This document shows positions 1 through 6,255 of a stretch of 14,947 nt of DNA, in pieces (within the stretch, counting starts at the first letter, position 1; each line of letters starts with the position of its first letter). Both the position numbers and the translations under genes were made by a program. The notes under the pieces are model-generated. The model saw only the letters and a list, made by a program, of their open reading frames with translations, was not told where the DNA came from and searched no databases. This DNA is from JAKAJA01 sp037440125 (GTDB lineage Bacteria > Acidobacteriota > UBA4820 > DSQY01). The stretch is from positions 1-14,947 of the forward strand of contig JBBIUU010000068.1 in assembly GCA_037440125.1 (NCBI GenBank), given 5' to 3'.

Positions 1-159
1 GGGGGTCCTCCGCCCTTTGAGGCCGATTTCCAGAATTTGTTTCGCAATTTTTCTTTTTCGGGCCCCGGGGGACGCTTCGGCCGGCGCCTTGACTCCGCCG
101 TGCAACTCGCGGGCGGCATGATGGCCTGGCGCCGCTCCAAGCTGCCCGAGACGCGCTGA
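1..159 (+). CDS. C-terminal fragment of an unrecognised protein (5' end outside window)
   Basis: An open frame runs from the left edge and stops at TGA 157-159, giving 52 visible residues. Third codon positions are mostly G or C, as in the other genes here, which supports real coding. The fragment is rich in Gly and Phe near its start (motif NLFRNFSFSGPGG) and ends in a basic stretch (MMAWRRSKLPETR). I do not recognise the family and assign no function. It converges with the minus-strand hydrolase that ends at 208, and a GC hairpin lies in the 48-base gap. It could be a chance frame in GC-rich DNA, but the codon pattern makes a gene end more likely. Confidence 0.5.
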   Translation, partial: GGPPPFEADFQNLFRNFSFSGPGGRFGRRLDSAVQLAGGMMAWRRSKLPETR

Positions 160-172
160 GCCCTTCAGGGAA

Positions 173-197
173 GCGCGCCCACCGGACCCCGCGCGTT
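173..197. terminator. Possible bidirectional terminator hairpin between convergent genes
   Basis: CGCGC (174-178) pairs with GCGCG (191-195). G173 and T196 can extend the stem by a wobble pair, and the loop is about 12 nt. It sits in the short gap between the gene ending at 159 and the minus-strand gene ending at 208. No clear T-tract follows on either strand, so intrinsic termination is uncertain. Confidence 0.3.
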
Positions 198-207
198 CGT
201 CCTGCCG

Positions 208-1317
208 CTACCCCTTCGCCTTGGGGAAGGTCCCCCGGTCGACCTCGCGCAGGAACTGGAGCAGGGCGGCGAAGTAGGCCTCCTGGTCGTCGAAGAAGCA
301 GGCGTGACTGCCGTTCTCGCAGACGACGACGCGGCTGCGCGGGATTAGAGTGCCCATCTTCTGGATGTCCTCGGCGGACATGGTGTCGTGCCGCCCGACG
401 ATGAGGAGCGTGGGCGCGACGATCTTGTGGAGGTCGTCCCACCGGTTCCAGCCCTTGAAGTTCCCCGTGACGGTGAACTCGCTGGGGCCCTGCATCTGGT
501 TGTAGATCTTCTCGTTCAGGTGCGCGAAGCCTCGGGAGAGGGGCTCGGGCCAGGGCTCGAGCCGGCAGAGGTGGCGCCGGTAGACCTGGTTGAAGAGGAT
601 GTCCTGGTACTCGGGCGCGTCGTACTTGCCCTGCGATTCGTACTTGTCCATGACCGCCTGGATCTCCGCCGGGAGCGCGGCCCGCAGTTCGCCGAGGTGC
701 TTCTCGTAAGAAGCGATACTCGCGGTCATGTTCGAGATGACCACGGCCTTCAGGTGCTTCGGGAAGTTGATGGCGTACTCCTGCGCGAGCATGCCGCCCC
801 ACGACTGCCCGTAGAACACGAAGTCGGTGAGGCCGAGGCCCGCCCGCACCTCCTCCACCTCCTTCAGGTAGCGCTCCACCGTCCAGAGCGAGGCGTCGTC
901 GGGGTGGTCCGAGTTCCCGCACCCGAGCTGGTCGTAGTAGTAGAGCTCGTAACCGCCCTGCGGGAGGAAGTCCTCCAGGCACTCCATGTACTCGTGGTTG
1001 CCCCCGGGGCCGCCGTGGACCGCGAGCACCTTGGTGCCGCCTGCGCCCACGCGCTTGGTCCAGACGTTGTACTTGCCGCCCACGACGGGGACCATCTGGA
1101 CGCCGGCCTGGCGGACGTGCACCGCCTGCCCCGGCTCCGCCTTCGCGCCCTCGAATTTCAGGCGGTGGAAGAGGGGCCCCTCCGGCTCGGAAGTGAGCCC
1201 CCCCGAGGTGTGCTTCGTCTCGCCGCCGCCACCCGGTTTGGCCTGCCCCCGGAGCACCGTCCCCACACAGGCCGCCGTGCTGGCGGCGATGAATGCGCGT
1301 CGACTCGTCTTCTCCAT
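208..1317 (-). CDS. Tat-exported proline-iminopeptidase-type alpha/beta hydrolase (peptidase family S33)
   Basis: The 369-residue protein has the hallmarks of S33 proline iminopeptidases of the tricorn-interacting-factor F1 type. These are the oxyanion-hole motif HGGPGG (101-106), a YDQLGCGNSD segment, the nucleophile elbow GQSWGG with Ser172, acid Asp311 in GRHD, and base His338 in NGSHACFF. The family removes N-terminal residues, classically proline, from short peptides; exact specificity cannot be read here. The N-terminus is a twin-arginine signal (TSRRAFIAAS followed by a hydrophobic stretch), so the folded enzyme should act in the periplasm. I chose ATG 1317 because GGAGG lies 7 nt upstream and the Tat motif starts immediately after. 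An upstream in-frame start at 1407 would add 30 residues before the signal and is less likely. The gene is divergent from kinase 1. Other members of the fold (esterases, epoxide hydrolases) are less likely given HGGPGG. Confidence 0.9.
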   Translation of the reverse strand: MEKTSRRAFIAASTAACVGTVLRGQAKPGGGGETKHTSGGLTSEPEGPLFHRLKFEGAKAEPGQAVHVRQAGVQMVPVVGGKYNVWTKRVGAGGTKVLAVHGGPGGNHEYMECLEDFLPQGGYELYYYDQLGCGNSDHPDDASLWTVERYLKEVEEVRAGLGLTDFVFYGQSWGGMLAQEYAINFPKHLKAVVISNMTASIASYEKHLGELRAALPAEIQAVMDKYESQGKYDAPEYQDILFNQVYRRHLCRLEPWPEPLSRGFAHLNEKIYNQMQGPSEFTVTGNFKGWNRWDDLHKIVAPTLLIVGRHDTMSAEDIQKMGTLIPRSRVVVCENGSHACFFDDQEAYFAALLQFLREVDRGTFPKAKG

Positions 1318-1324
1318 GGACTGC

Positions 1325-1329
1325 CCTCC
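1325..1329 (-). promoter_or_regulatory. Ribosome binding site of the S33 hydrolase
   Basis: On the minus strand GGAGG lies 7 nt before ATG 1317, within a longer purine run. This decides the start in favour of 1317 over the upstream in-frame start at 1407. Confidence 0.7.
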
Positions 1330-1444
1330 CTCGAAGCTCTCATGCGATGCAAAGCCCAGGCCGTGCCTCCCACCCGGCGCCGTCGATCCGCTGATCTCTT
1401 CATGCATCCTACCGCGTAGGAATGGCGATTATTTCACGGCGCTC

Positions 1445-1500
1445 ACCCGGGTAGCCCAAGCGGCCGGGTAACCCGGGTTCGGCTCCTGCAAAATCTTGCA
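1445..1500. promoter_or_regulatory. Palindrome cluster in the divergent intergenic region (candidate operators)
   Basis: The 246-base region between the divergent hydrolase (start 1317) and kinase 1 (start 1564) contains the palindrome ACCCGGGT at 1445-1452. A perfect 6-1-6 inverted repeat CCGGGT-A-ACCCGG follows at 1464-1476, running into a second ACCCGGGT at 1471-1478. A third, different inverted repeat, TGCAA-N4-TTGCA, is at 1487-1500. The CCGGGTA half-site recurs 17 nt apart (1447 and 1464), close to a helical repeat and a half. Such an arrangement suits a dimeric regulator controlling one or both genes. I saw no convincing -35/-10 pair on either strand. The rest of the region has no recognisable element. 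Confidence 0.4.
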
Positions 1501-1550
1501 TTTGTGGCCATCTGGCCTCAACATGACTGCAAGGACTGTTTGATCAGATT

Positions 1551-1557
1551 GGAGGTG
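1551..1557 (+). promoter_or_regulatory. Ribosome binding site of kinase 1
   Basis: GGAGGTG lies 6 nt before ATG 1564. It selects this start over the in-frame ATG at 1504, which would add 20 unrelated residues before the conserved kinase N-terminus. Confidence 0.85.
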
Positions 1558-1563
1558 ACCAGG

Positions 1564-4533
1564 ATGCCGTTGCATCCGGGTGATCGCCTCGGCCCCTACG
1601 AGATCCTCTCGCCCCTGGGCGCAGGGGGCATGGGCGAGGTGTACCACGCGAGGGACACGCGGCTCGACCGGTTCGTGGCCGTGAAGGTCATGCCGCTGGA
1701 GGCCGCCTCCAACACGGAGCGCCTCCGCCGCTTCGAGCAGGAGGCCCGCGCCGCGGCGGCGTTGAACCACCCGAACATCCTCGTCCTCTACGACATCGGC
1801 ACGCAGGACGGCGCACCCTACATCGTCACCGAACTGCTCGAGGGACAGACGCTACGGCAGAAACTGCACGAGGGGCCGCTAACTCCAACAAGCGCGATGC
1901 AACTGGGCGTGCAGATCGCACAAGGCCTGGCGGCGGCCCACGGCAGGGGCATCCTCCATCGGGACATCAAGCCGGAGAACCTCTTCGTGACTCGGGATGG
2001 CCGAGTGAAGATCCTCGACTTCGGCCTGGCCCGGTTGAGGGCGCTGGAGCCCCTTTCGGGAGCGCCCAACACGGAAGCGCCGACCGTCGACAGCCCGACC
2101 CAAAAGGGGGAGATTCTCGGCACCGTGGGCTACATGTCACCCGAGCAGGCCGAGGGCAAGACGGCCGACCTTCGCGCCGACGTCTTCTCCTTCGGGGCGG
2201 TGCTCTACGAGATGGTCGCCGGGCGCCGGGCCTTCGAGGGGAACTCTCCGGTTTCGATTCTCTCCGCGATTCTGACCAGGACCCCGCCCGCCGCGGGCAG
2301 CCTACGCCCGGGTGTACCCGACGACCTGGACAAGATCCTGAAGCGGTGTCTCGAGAAAGATCCCGAGCGCAGGTACCCGTCGGCAGATGCCCTGTGCAAA
2401 GACCTGGCCGCCTGTCTGGACACGCTGGTGCACCACCGCATCACCCTGCGTTCCCTGCTGCGCACCCCCCGCTTCACCATCCCGGCGGCCCTCCTGCTGG
2501 TGGCTGCCATAGCGGGCGCCACGTGGTACGGCATGCGCGTCTCGCGCCAGAACCTTGCCCGCAGAGAACTCGTCCCGGAGATAGCACGCCTGGCCTCGAA
2601 GGAGGATTACTGGCCGGCGTTCCTGCTCGCCCGGGAGGCCGTGGCCATCCTCGGCGACGACCCGCTGCTGCAAAAGACTTTGCAGGACGCGGCCACCAGC
2701 AGCAGGGTGTGGACCTTCAAACTCCGGGCCATGGACAAGGGGATTCCCACCGATGAGGCGCCTGCGACGAAGCTCGACGGCGCAGAAGTTTTCGTCCGGC
2801 CTACCTCTGGAGACGAGAAATCCTGGGTGCGCCTGGGGATCGCCGGGGACAAACCTCTGCTGTGTCCCCGGGGGTACGCCGTGTACAGGGGGCAGCACCC
2901 GATGGCCGACCCGATGGTCGTGGGTTGCGTGTTCAAGGGCCCGAAAGGCCCTGCCTCCTTTTGGCTGTTTCCCAAGGGCCAGGTGCCCCCCGACATGGTC
3001 GAGGCAGAGAGTGCCCCCTTCGATTGGGTTAATTACGGCGGCTACGAAAAGCCCACGCCGGTAGAGACGGGCCGCTTCTGGATGGACACCTACGAGGTGA
3101 CGAACCGCGCATTCAAGGCGTTTGTGGACGGGGGAGGCTACAGCAAACGGGAGTACTGGAAACACGCCTTCGTGAAGGAGGGCGCGACCTTGTCCTGGGA
3201 CGAGGCCGTGGCGCTCTTCAAGGACGCCACCGGCCGACCCGGGCCCGCGGGTTGGGAGCTGTCCAGCTACACCCAAGGACAGGCCGAATTTCCGGTCACA
3301 GGCGTGAGCTGGTACGAGGCAGCGGCCTACGCGGAGTTCGTCGGCAAGCAGTTGCCCACGATCGGTCATTGGAACGCCGTGGTCGATGGGGAGCAGTCCG
3401 GCTATTACCTCGGCGGGAGCAACTTCTCGGGACGCCTGGCGCCCGTCGGTTCTTTCCCCGGCGCCATCAACGGCTACGGTCTCTTTGACATAGCGGGCAA
3501 TGCCCGGGAGTGGTGCTTCAATGAGGCGGGGGATGGGAGGGTCACCCTCGGGGAGGCGGCCAGCGGCGCCGTTCACTATTTCAACTGGCTGGCCCCCCGC
3601 CCACCCTTCGACCGGTCGTCCGAGACGGGGTTCCGCTGCATCAAGCCCATGCAGGGGCCCGTGCCGGCGGAGCTCGAGCACCCCCTGAAGCTCGTTCCGG
3701 CCGAGTCGGTCAAGGTGCCCGGACCCTTCTCGGAGGATGTCTGGAAGACGTGGCTCTCTTTCCTGTCCTACTCCAAGATTCCTCTCGATGCCCGCACCGA
3801 GATGACCGATGATTCTTCGCCGGACTATCGCCTGGAGAAGGTCTCCTTCACGGCCGCGTACGGCGGCGAGCGGATGCTCGCCTACCTCTTCCTGCCCAAG
3901 AAGGCACCCCCCTCTTACCAAGTCGTCGTCTTCTGGCCCGGAGGCGCCCCCATCAGCATCGGCTCGAGCGAGAACGGCCGCCGCTTGAGGTACCGTCCCA
4001 ACTTCGAGTACCTCATCAAGGACGGCCGGGCGGTCCTCTATCCTCTCCTCAAGGGTACCTACGAGCGGGGGGGCACGGAGGGCGCGAACCTCTTTGAGAT
4101 CATCCAAACGTGGGGCGACGACATGCGGGTCATGCAGATCAAGGACGTCTGCCGATCCATCGACTTCTTGCAGAGCCGCTCTGACATCGCCGGCGACAAG
4201 ATCGGCTACCTGGGTTTCAGCTGGGGAGCCGTGGACGGTCCCATGCCCCTCGCCGTCGAGAAGCGCATCAAGGCCGCGGTCCTCTGGGGGGCCGGCGGGG
4301 TGACCGGTTGGGCCTACCGCGTGACGACCCCCGTCCAGATGGACAGCGGCAGGTTCGACTACCAGCCGGTCGAGACATCGCAGGTCCCGCTCTTCAAGGC
4401 ATTCGCCACCCCGCCCCAGGACAAGCGGCACCTGATCTGGAACTCCGGGCACGCGATCGAGGGATTCGAAAGGGAGGTCATCGCCAAGAATCTCGAGTGG
4501 TACGACAAGTACTTGGGGCCGGTGAAAAAATAA
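1564..4533 (+). CDS. Membrane Ser/Thr kinase fused to an FGE-sulfatase-like domain and an alpha/beta-hydrolase domain (kinase 1)
   Basis: The 989-residue protein begins with a complete Hanks-type kinase (about 10-285): Gly-rich loop GAGGMGEVY, Lys41, HRDIKPEN with Asp134, DFG Asp152 and activation-segment end GYMSPEQ. A single membrane helix follows (about 304-325, AALLLVAAIAGATWYG), so the remainder should be periplasmic. After a poorly conserved 160-residue linker comes an FGE-sulfatase/PvdO-type fold (about 487-695: MDTYEVTNRAFKAF, PVTGVSWYEAAAYAEF, LFDIAGNAREWC, GFRCIK). Last is an alpha/beta-hydrolase domain (about 715-989) of prolyl-oligopeptidase/dienelactone-hydrolase type, with Ser886 in GFSWGA, candidate acid Asp932 (GRFDYQPVETSQ) and His963 (NSGHAIEG). 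The FGE-like part lacks the CxxxxC pair of true formylglycine-generating enzymes, so sulfatase maturation is unlikely. The exported hydrolase at 4634 follows 100 nt downstream, possibly co-transcribed. Kinase activity is well supported; the role of the periplasmic part is inferred. Confidence 0.92.
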   Translation: MPLHPGDRLGPYEILSPLGAGGMGEVYHARDTRLDRFVAVKVMPLEAASNTERLRRFEQEARAAAALNHPNILVLYDIGTQDGAPYIVTELLEGQTLRQKLHEGPLTPTSAMQLGVQIAQGLAAAHGRGILHRDIKPENLFVTRDGRVKILDFGLARLRALEPLSGAPNTEAPTVDSPTQKGEILGTVGYMSPEQAEGKTADLRADVFSFGAVLYEMVAGRRAFEGNSPVSILSAILTRTPPAAGSLRPGVPDDLDKILKRCLEKDPERRYPSADALCKDLAACLDTLVHHRITLRSLLRTPRFTIPAALLLVAAIAGATWYGMRVSRQNLARRELVPEIARLASKEDYWPAFLLAREAVAILGDDPLLQKTLQDAATSSRVWTFKLRAMDKGIPTDEAPATKLDGAEVFVRPTSGDEKSWVRLGIAGDKPLLCPRGYAVYRGQHPMADPMVVGCVFKGPKGPASFWLFPKGQVPPDMVEAESAPFDWVNYGGYEKPTPVETGRFWMDTYEVTNRAFKAFVDGGGYSKREYWKHAFVKEGATLSWDEAVALFKDATGRPGPAGWELSSYTQGQAEFPVTGVSWYEAAAYAEFVGKQLPTIGHWNAVVDGEQSGYYLGGSNFSGRLAPVGSFPGAINGYGLFDIAGNAREWCFNEAGDGRVTLGEAASGAVHYFNWLAPRPPFDRSSETGFRCIKPMQGPVPAELEHPLKLVPAESVKVPGPFSEDVWKTWLSFLSYSKIPLDARTEMTDDSSPDYRLEKVSFTAAYGGERMLAYLFLPKKAPPSYQVVVFWPGGAPISIGSSENGRRLRYRPNFEYLIKDGRAVLYPLLKGTYERGGTEGANLFEIIQTWGDDMRVMQIKDVCRSIDFLQSRSDIAGDKIGYLGFSWGAVDGPMPLAVEKRIKAAVLWGAGGVTGWAYRVTTPVQMDSGRFDYQPVETSQVPLFKAFATPPQDKRHLIWNSGHAIEGFEREVIAKNLEWYDKYLGPVKK

Positions 4534-4544
4534 AGCAGAAATTG

Positions 4545-4579
4545 CGGATTTGGGATTTCGGATTTCGGATGGCGGATTT
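4545..4579 (+). repeat. Heptanucleotide tandem array, consensus CGGATTT, five units
   Basis: Five consecutive 7-nt units start at 4545, 4552, 4559, 4566 and 4573: CGGATTT, GGGATTT, CGGATTT, CGGATGG, CGGATTT. The array is AT-richer than its surroundings, begins 12 nt after the kinase 1 stop, and ends 54 nt before the next start. Similar unit sequences recur in the 12282-12377 element. It may be a mobile or slippage-prone intergenic repeat, or may form part of the mRNA between the two genes. Confidence 0.8.
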
Positions 4580-4623
4580 GAAGGGTGAATGCCAAGGATG
4601 GATTCAGGTACTCTTTCAGGATC

Positions 4624-4628
4624 GGGAG
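4624..4628 (+). promoter_or_regulatory. Ribosome binding site of the exported hydrolase
   Basis: GGGAG lies 5 nt before ATG 4634. The signal peptide starts at this ATG, so it is preferred over the in-frame ATG at 4589, which overlaps the repeat flank. Confidence 0.55.
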
Positions 4629-4633
4629 ACGCC

Positions 4634-6070
4634 ATGAAGACCAGGCTTTTCATCTCTCGGCTTATGTCCCTTTTCATTATCGCGTCCTGCGCCCTCCCCT
4701 GGGCCGTGGCCGGCCAGACTGCCACCGGGGTGACTCTCGCCGGGAAACCCTTTGTCGGCATCTGGCAGGGGACCCTATCCCCCCCGCAGGGGGAGGGCCT
4801 GAGGCTGTTGTTCCACATCAAGTCAAATCTTGACGGGACCTACTTTGCAACCCTGGACAGCCCCGACCAGGGGGCGACGGGTATACCCGCGAGGGCCGTC
4901 TCCACGGACAAGAAGGCCATCCGCATTAACGTGGCGACCATCGGCGCCGAATTCATTGGGAGCCTGCAGGCGGACGGCAGCATCGATGGGAAGTGGATCC
5001 AGCGGGGCATTTCCCTGCCCCTCGCCTTCAAGCGCGTGGAGAAGGCGGTGGAGGTGGTCCGCCCGCAGATGCCCAAGCCGCCTTTCCCCTACAGAGTGGA
5101 GGAGGTCACCTACGCGAGCACGGGCGAAGTGACCTTATCCGCCACACTCACCGTGCCTCAGGGCCAGGGCCCGTTCCCCGCGGCCCTTCTCGTACCGGGA
5201 TCGGGGGCACTGGATCGGGACCAGACCCTCTTCGGCCACAAGTCCTTCCTCGTTCTCGCCGACTACCTCGCTCGCAGGGGAATCGCCGTCCTGCGCACCG
5301 ACAAGCGAGGCATAGGCAGGTCTTCGGGCTGCTTTCTGGCGGCGACGGACGCCGACTTCGTGGACGACGCCCTGGCGGGGGTGGCCTTCCTCAAGAAGCG
5401 CAAGGACGTGAATCCCAAGTCCGTCGGGATGATCGTGGGCCAAGGGGAAGGGGGCATCGTGGCTGCCCAGGCGGCGGTGGCCACCCCGGAGGTGGCCTTC
5501 GTCGTCCTCCTCGCGCCCCCGGAGCTCTCCGGTGAACAGATCGTGCTGGCCCAGCAGGGCGCCCTTCTCAGATCCCGCGGTGCCACCGAGGACGTGATCA
5601 AGGCCAGGCGGGCCCAGCAGGAGAAGCTGCTGGCCGTGGTCATCCGGGAAAAGGACGCCGCCGTCGCGGAGAAGAAGGTCCGAGAGGTGATCAGGGAAAT
5701 GAACCCTCCCGGAACCGTCGAGTCCGTGTTGGATGACCAGGTGAAGCGCCTGCTCGCTCCGTCGTACCGCGAATTCCTGGTTTACGATCCCCGGCCGACC
5801 CTCATGAAGATCAAGTGCCCCGTCCTGGCGATCATGGGAGAAAAGGACCGCCAGATCCCTCCCCAAGAGAATCTGGCGGCCATCCAGAGCGCCATTAAGG
5901 ACGGGGGGAACAATGCCTTCACGCAGAGCCTCCTGCCGGGATTGAACCACATGCTCCAGCCGTCCCAGACGGGCTCGCCGGCCGAGTACGCGAAGATCGA
6001 AGTCACCATGGACCCGTCTGCGCTGCAGGTTTTGGGAGATTGGATCGAACTCCAGGTGAGGGGTCGCTAA
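4634..6070 (+). CDS. Exported alpha/beta-hydrolase-fold protein with Ser-to-Gly at the nucleophile position
   Basis: The 478-residue protein starts with a signal peptide (about 1-27: positive KTR, hydrophobic core, then AVAGQ), so it should be periplasmic or secreted. Residues about 35-135 form a beta-rich domain (GIWQGTL, LDSPDQGA, DGSIDGKW, SLPLAFKR) that often precedes this hydrolase fold. The C-terminal alpha/beta-hydrolase domain (about 150-475) has LPGSGALDRDQ, RTDKRGIGRSSG, acid Asp405 (GEKDRQIP) and His439 (GLNHML). The nucleophile elbow reads GQGEGG, with Gly271 (codon GGG 5444-5446) where relatives have Ser in GHSEGG. Unless another residue serves, this should abolish classical Ser hydrolysis. 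The frame is intact, so the protein may be a pseudoenzyme or binding protein. It lies 100 nt after kinase 1 on the same strand and is probably co-transcribed. Family placement is firm; activity is doubtful. Confidence 0.88.
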   Translation: MKTRLFISRLMSLFIIASCALPWAVAGQTATGVTLAGKPFVGIWQGTLSPPQGEGLRLLFHIKSNLDGTYFATLDSPDQGATGIPARAVSTDKKAIRINVATIGAEFIGSLQADGSIDGKWIQRGISLPLAFKRVEKAVEVVRPQMPKPPFPYRVEEVTYASTGEVTLSATLTVPQGQGPFPAALLVPGSGALDRDQTLFGHKSFLVLADYLARRGIAVLRTDKRGIGRSSGCFLAATDADFVDDALAGVAFLKKRKDVNPKSVGMIVGQGEGGIVAAQAAVATPEVAFVVLLAPPELSGEQIVLAQQGALLRSRGATEDVIKARRAQQEKLLAVVIREKDAAVAEKKVREVIREMNPPGTVESVLDDQVKRLLAPSYREFLVYDPRPTLMKIKCPVLAIMGEKDRQIPPQENLAAIQSAIKDGGNNAFTQSLLPGLNHMLQPSQTGSPAEYAKIEVTMDPSALQVLGDWIELQVRGR

Positions 6071-6133
6071 GGGGCCTTCGACATGAAGGATTCCAGATTC
6101 TGATCAACGCTAACAGTTGAAGAGACGAGAATG

Positions 6134-6159
6134 GGCCGGTAGGGGTCAACCCACCGGCC
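6134..6159. terminator. Strong hairpin between convergent genes, probable bidirectional terminator
   Basis: GGCCGGT (6134-6140) pairs with ACCGGCC (6153-6159). After a bulged A, GGG (6142-6144) pairs with CCC (6150-6152), closing a GTCAA loop. This gives a 10-bp GC-rich stem. It lies in the 185-nt gap between the plus-strand hydrolase (stop 6070) and the minus-strand receptor (stop 6256). Pyrimidine-rich sequence follows on both strands (CTTCTC on plus, TTCTCGTCTCTTC on minus), so it can serve both. Neither side has a pure T-run. Confidence 0.65.
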
Positions 6160-6255
6160 ACTTCTCTGACATCTCGACCAATCGATCACTTGCTCTCCTA
6201 CTTCCCTGCTCCCCTACTGACCTCCTTGCCCTTCCATCCTGACTCCTCACTGTCC

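Noticed and set aside
388..1419. Plus-strand open frame of 343 codons opposite the S33 hydrolase
   Set aside because: It is an antisense shadow; the minus strand has a Tat signal, HGGPGG and a full catalytic triad.
1451..1500. tRNA-like stretch (GTAGCCCAAGCGG ... GGGTTCGGCTCC)
   Set aside because: It resembles D-arm and T-arm consensus, but the T-stem does not pair, no acceptor stem can be formed and there is no anticodon arm of the right size.
1504..1563. Upstream ATG starts for kinases 1 (1504) and 2 (9525)
   Set aside because: Each adds about 20 unconserved residues. The downstream ATGs have Shine-Dalgarno sequences and begin the N-terminus shared by the kinases.
3022..3650. A genuine sulfatase-activating enzyme domain in kinase 1
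   Set aside because: The catalytic Cys pair is missing, and no sulfatase gene is visible in the window.
4545..4579. CRISPR array
   Set aside because: The units are only 7 nt long and directly adjacent, with no spacers and no cas genes nearby.
2302..4821. Minus-strand open frame of 839 codons opposite kinase 1
   Set aside because: It is the complement shadow of a GC-rich gene with clear domains on the plus strand. Its translation is low-complexity (rich in R, G, P, V, L) with no recognisable motif.
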